From Rutidosis leptorrhynchoides (taxonomy: Eukaryota; Streptophyta; Magnoliopsida; Asterales; Asteraceae), in the NCBI RefSeq assembly GCF_046630445.1, contig NC_092340.1, positions 24,564,001 to 24,628,000 of the forward strand: a DNA stretch of 64,000 nucleotides, given 5' to 3'. Of the stretch, positions 62,041 to 64,000 are shown one piece after another. The first letter of the stretch is position 1; each line of letters opens with the position of its first letter. Under the pieces are notes generated by a model. That model was not told the DNA's origin. It searched no databases and saw only the letters and a program-made list of their open reading frames with translations. The position numbers and the translations under genes are program-made.

Positions 62041-64000
62041 GTAATAATAACAATAATAATAGTAGTAATAATAATAATATCTCAAAATTACTACCTCACA
62101 CGAATTAGACTTCAAAAAGAATGGCACGCCATTGCCAAGGCTCGAACCCGTGACCCTTCGTTACACATGAACACGCCTAACAACTGTGATGTTCCATTTT
62201 TCTGTTATATTTTCATTCCTATGTATATATAACCTATATTTATCTGTTTCATCTTCTTAACTATCCTCAATCCATTTAATCGTTATAGTATCCTCATTCT
62301 ACTATCATATAAACTGTACCATCATTATTATCATAAATGTATGTGACCATAGTCATCATCAACTACATACACATGACCGTACATCATCACTATCATTCTC
62401 ATCATCCCTTCGTCACATCATCATCATAACAATATCATCATCATCTTGACATGAAATCACGATCACAATCATTAATCATCGTCATTATTCCTTCATTATC
62501 AGTATATCCTAACCATTAACGTTTCTATAATCATAATCTGACCATAATCCATGATCATCATCGAACATCATGAAACATATTTCATGACACCATCCACGTT
62601 ATCAACAAAATTGCGCAGCAGGCCAACAAATGTTTTAAATTACGGTCCAAATTATCAAACCAATAACAATCCTATAACTCATTCTAATCGCTAGAAGGAA
62701 TTTTAAACATAGAAGAATTATTTGCGGACATAATAATTTATCCCCACTACCCAACTTAGGATCCCTTCTATATTATTTTTTTTATACAACTATGCGTGTA
62801 TGTGCTGTCATTAAAATTCAAAGGACAAGAGGTAGTGGGTTAGCAAAAGTTCTTGTCCTTACCTTTATATTATCATCCCACTACCAATACCAAATCCTCA
62901 TGAACTATAACTTGTCTCCCTCATTTTTTATATCTAAAACCACGATGGAATCTTCCCTTATAAACACGAAAATGAAAGCAGTCAGAAGAAGAACCGGAGT
63001 AGCAGTAAAACGCAGCAGTGGTGGTGGTTTTCTCACAATTATTTCAGCTGCAAACCGAAGAGAGAGAGAGAATAAGAGAGAGAGATATTGGTGTTGTGTT
63101 GTTCTTAGTTTCAATAGAAACAGGAAATAAAAGTAACCGGTTCTCGTTGTTTTCGATCACCCAAAATAGAAAACATAAAACAGTCTCAACACAGCAGCAA
63201 GCATTACAGTGGTAGCGAAGAAAAGAAGAAAAGGAAAAAAAAATTATAGAGTGTTCGATAATGGTTGTTCATGATGATGAGCTTGTGGTGTTATTGGTGG
63301 TGTTGCATAGTGACTGAAAACAAATAGAGTGTTGGGTTGTCGAGCGGTTTAAGAAGGTAAGCACCCCGATGGTGGTCGTCACTAGTGAGAGGTGGTATTC
63401 GATCAAGAAGAATACAGAAAATAGATTCACAATGGTGATGATTATCATTGGTGGTGATTCGGTTACAAGGTGGTGGTGATCGATGAATTTTTAATTGTGA
63501 TGTGTTGGTTCGATCAAAAATCTATAAGACATCAAGTTCAAGTTAGGATAGTTTGTAGGTGGTGGTCGAACAACACAAACAAGAACAAAGTGAAGTGGGT
63601 TCATTGATAGTTATGGTTCGATGGTTTGTAGAGGTGGGGTGATGGTTATAGCAAATATAGTGGTGCAAGTTTTTGTTCGTCAATATATTGCATATGTAAT
63701 GTATATATAATATATAATACTTAGATATATATAGGATTTAAAAAAAAGGTTGCTCATGAATTATTAATAGCAAGTGGATGTTGGTGATGTTTAATGGAAA
63801 GTAGAAAAGAAAGTAGGACAGTGGGTTGTCTTCGAATATAAACAAGATCCAGAAAGGTTTGAATGTGTGAATGAAGGGAATATATAACACATACGTATAT
63901 GATATAACACTAGTAATGATAATGATTATTATTATAATATAAAGTTAAAAACATGTGAGAATTTAATAATGCACTCATTCAATTATCATCAATCATCAAC
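60706..64000 (-). mobile_element. LTR element (Tekay-like), runs off the window
   Basis: Begins TGAAGACCCGTCC at the cut in the Athila integrase. 60706-61690 is related, inverted, to the end of the solo LTR 37749-40960 (shared block near ACTTTGGATGGGG / CCCCATCATTCCGGG). The AACCAAAAGGTTGG stretch is related to the LARD LTR end. No protein is recognisable up to the window end, so this is probably all LTR. The right border and target duplication cannot be seen. Confidence 0.65.
61948..62080. repeat. (ATA)n microsatellite, about 130 bp
   Basis: About 31 uninterrupted ATA units, then a short imperfect tail with GTA and ACA units. Responsible for long chance frames of Ile or Tyr on the two strands. 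Confidence 0.95.

Noticed and set aside
62105-62195. tRNA-like B box (GGTTCGAGCC on the minus strand)
   Set aside because: No A box or cloverleaf around it. Similar stretches at 16930 and 26560 sit in repeat debris, so not a tRNA gene.
61891-62232. Frames of long Ile or Tyr runs
   Set aside because: They are translations of the (ATA)n microsatellite, not genes.

Overview
The window is nuclear DNA of a flowering plant. It holds spliced eudicot-type genes with GT-AG introns, MITEs, Helitrons and nested LTR retrotransposons. Several repeat types (LTRs opening TGAAGACCCG or TGTAGTGACCC, and CCGCCGCAACGCGCGGG-type Helitron hairpins) look like those I associate with the daisy family (Asteraceae). 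That placement is inference from memory, not a search result.

Left part (1-28 kb) is the gene-bearing part. A young Ty1/copia element (378-5818, 5-bp target duplication, LTRs differing at one base) is followed by four host genes. These are a three-exon conserved membrane protein (7430-9759, +), a five-exon NudC-domain co-chaperone (14029-15985, -), the nine-exon nucleoporin NUP88/MOS7 (17368-22103, +) and a five-exon Yippee-like zinc protein (23766-25466, +). I rebuilt the exon structures by hand from splice sites, phase and family motifs. Total lengths fit the families: 158 aa for NudC, 825 aa for NUP88, 129 aa for Yippee with the exact CX2C-X52-CX2C spacing. Between and inside the genes lie a Helitron with duplicated ends (11256-12406), an hAT MITE with 8-bp duplication, a Harbinger-type MITE in a Yippee intron, a decayed Helitron-like stretch and a probable SINE. 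The first exon of a second Yippee-like gene (27961-28035) marks the end of host genes.

Right part (28.4-64 kb) is a nest of elements. A tiny TRIM (LTRs 167 bp) has had its left LTR split by a 7.9-kb non-autonomous Athila-type element (28419-36322) and by an hAT element (36408-36814). Next comes a 14.6-kb LTR element with 3.6-kb LTRs and only scraps of gag and pol (37540-52119); its left LTR is itself split by a 3.2-kb solo LTR (37749-40960). It sits in sequence that includes an inverted TRIM-type fragment. A broken, protein-coding Athila-type Ty3/gypsy element (52398-60705) follows, cut off in its integrase by a further LTR element on the minus strand that runs off the window.

The most unusual signal is shared by the two Athila-type elements. 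Each has a pair of palindromes exactly 32 bp apart, about 20 bp upstream of the TATA box in the LTR, and a second pair, again 32 bp apart, in the leader after the primer site. The palindrome sequence is the same (or nearly so) at all places within one element, but differs between the two elements (CTCCGCGAGTCGTGGAG versus CATGCGATCGCATG). Position and spacing are kept while the word changes in concert, which looks like a recognition module.
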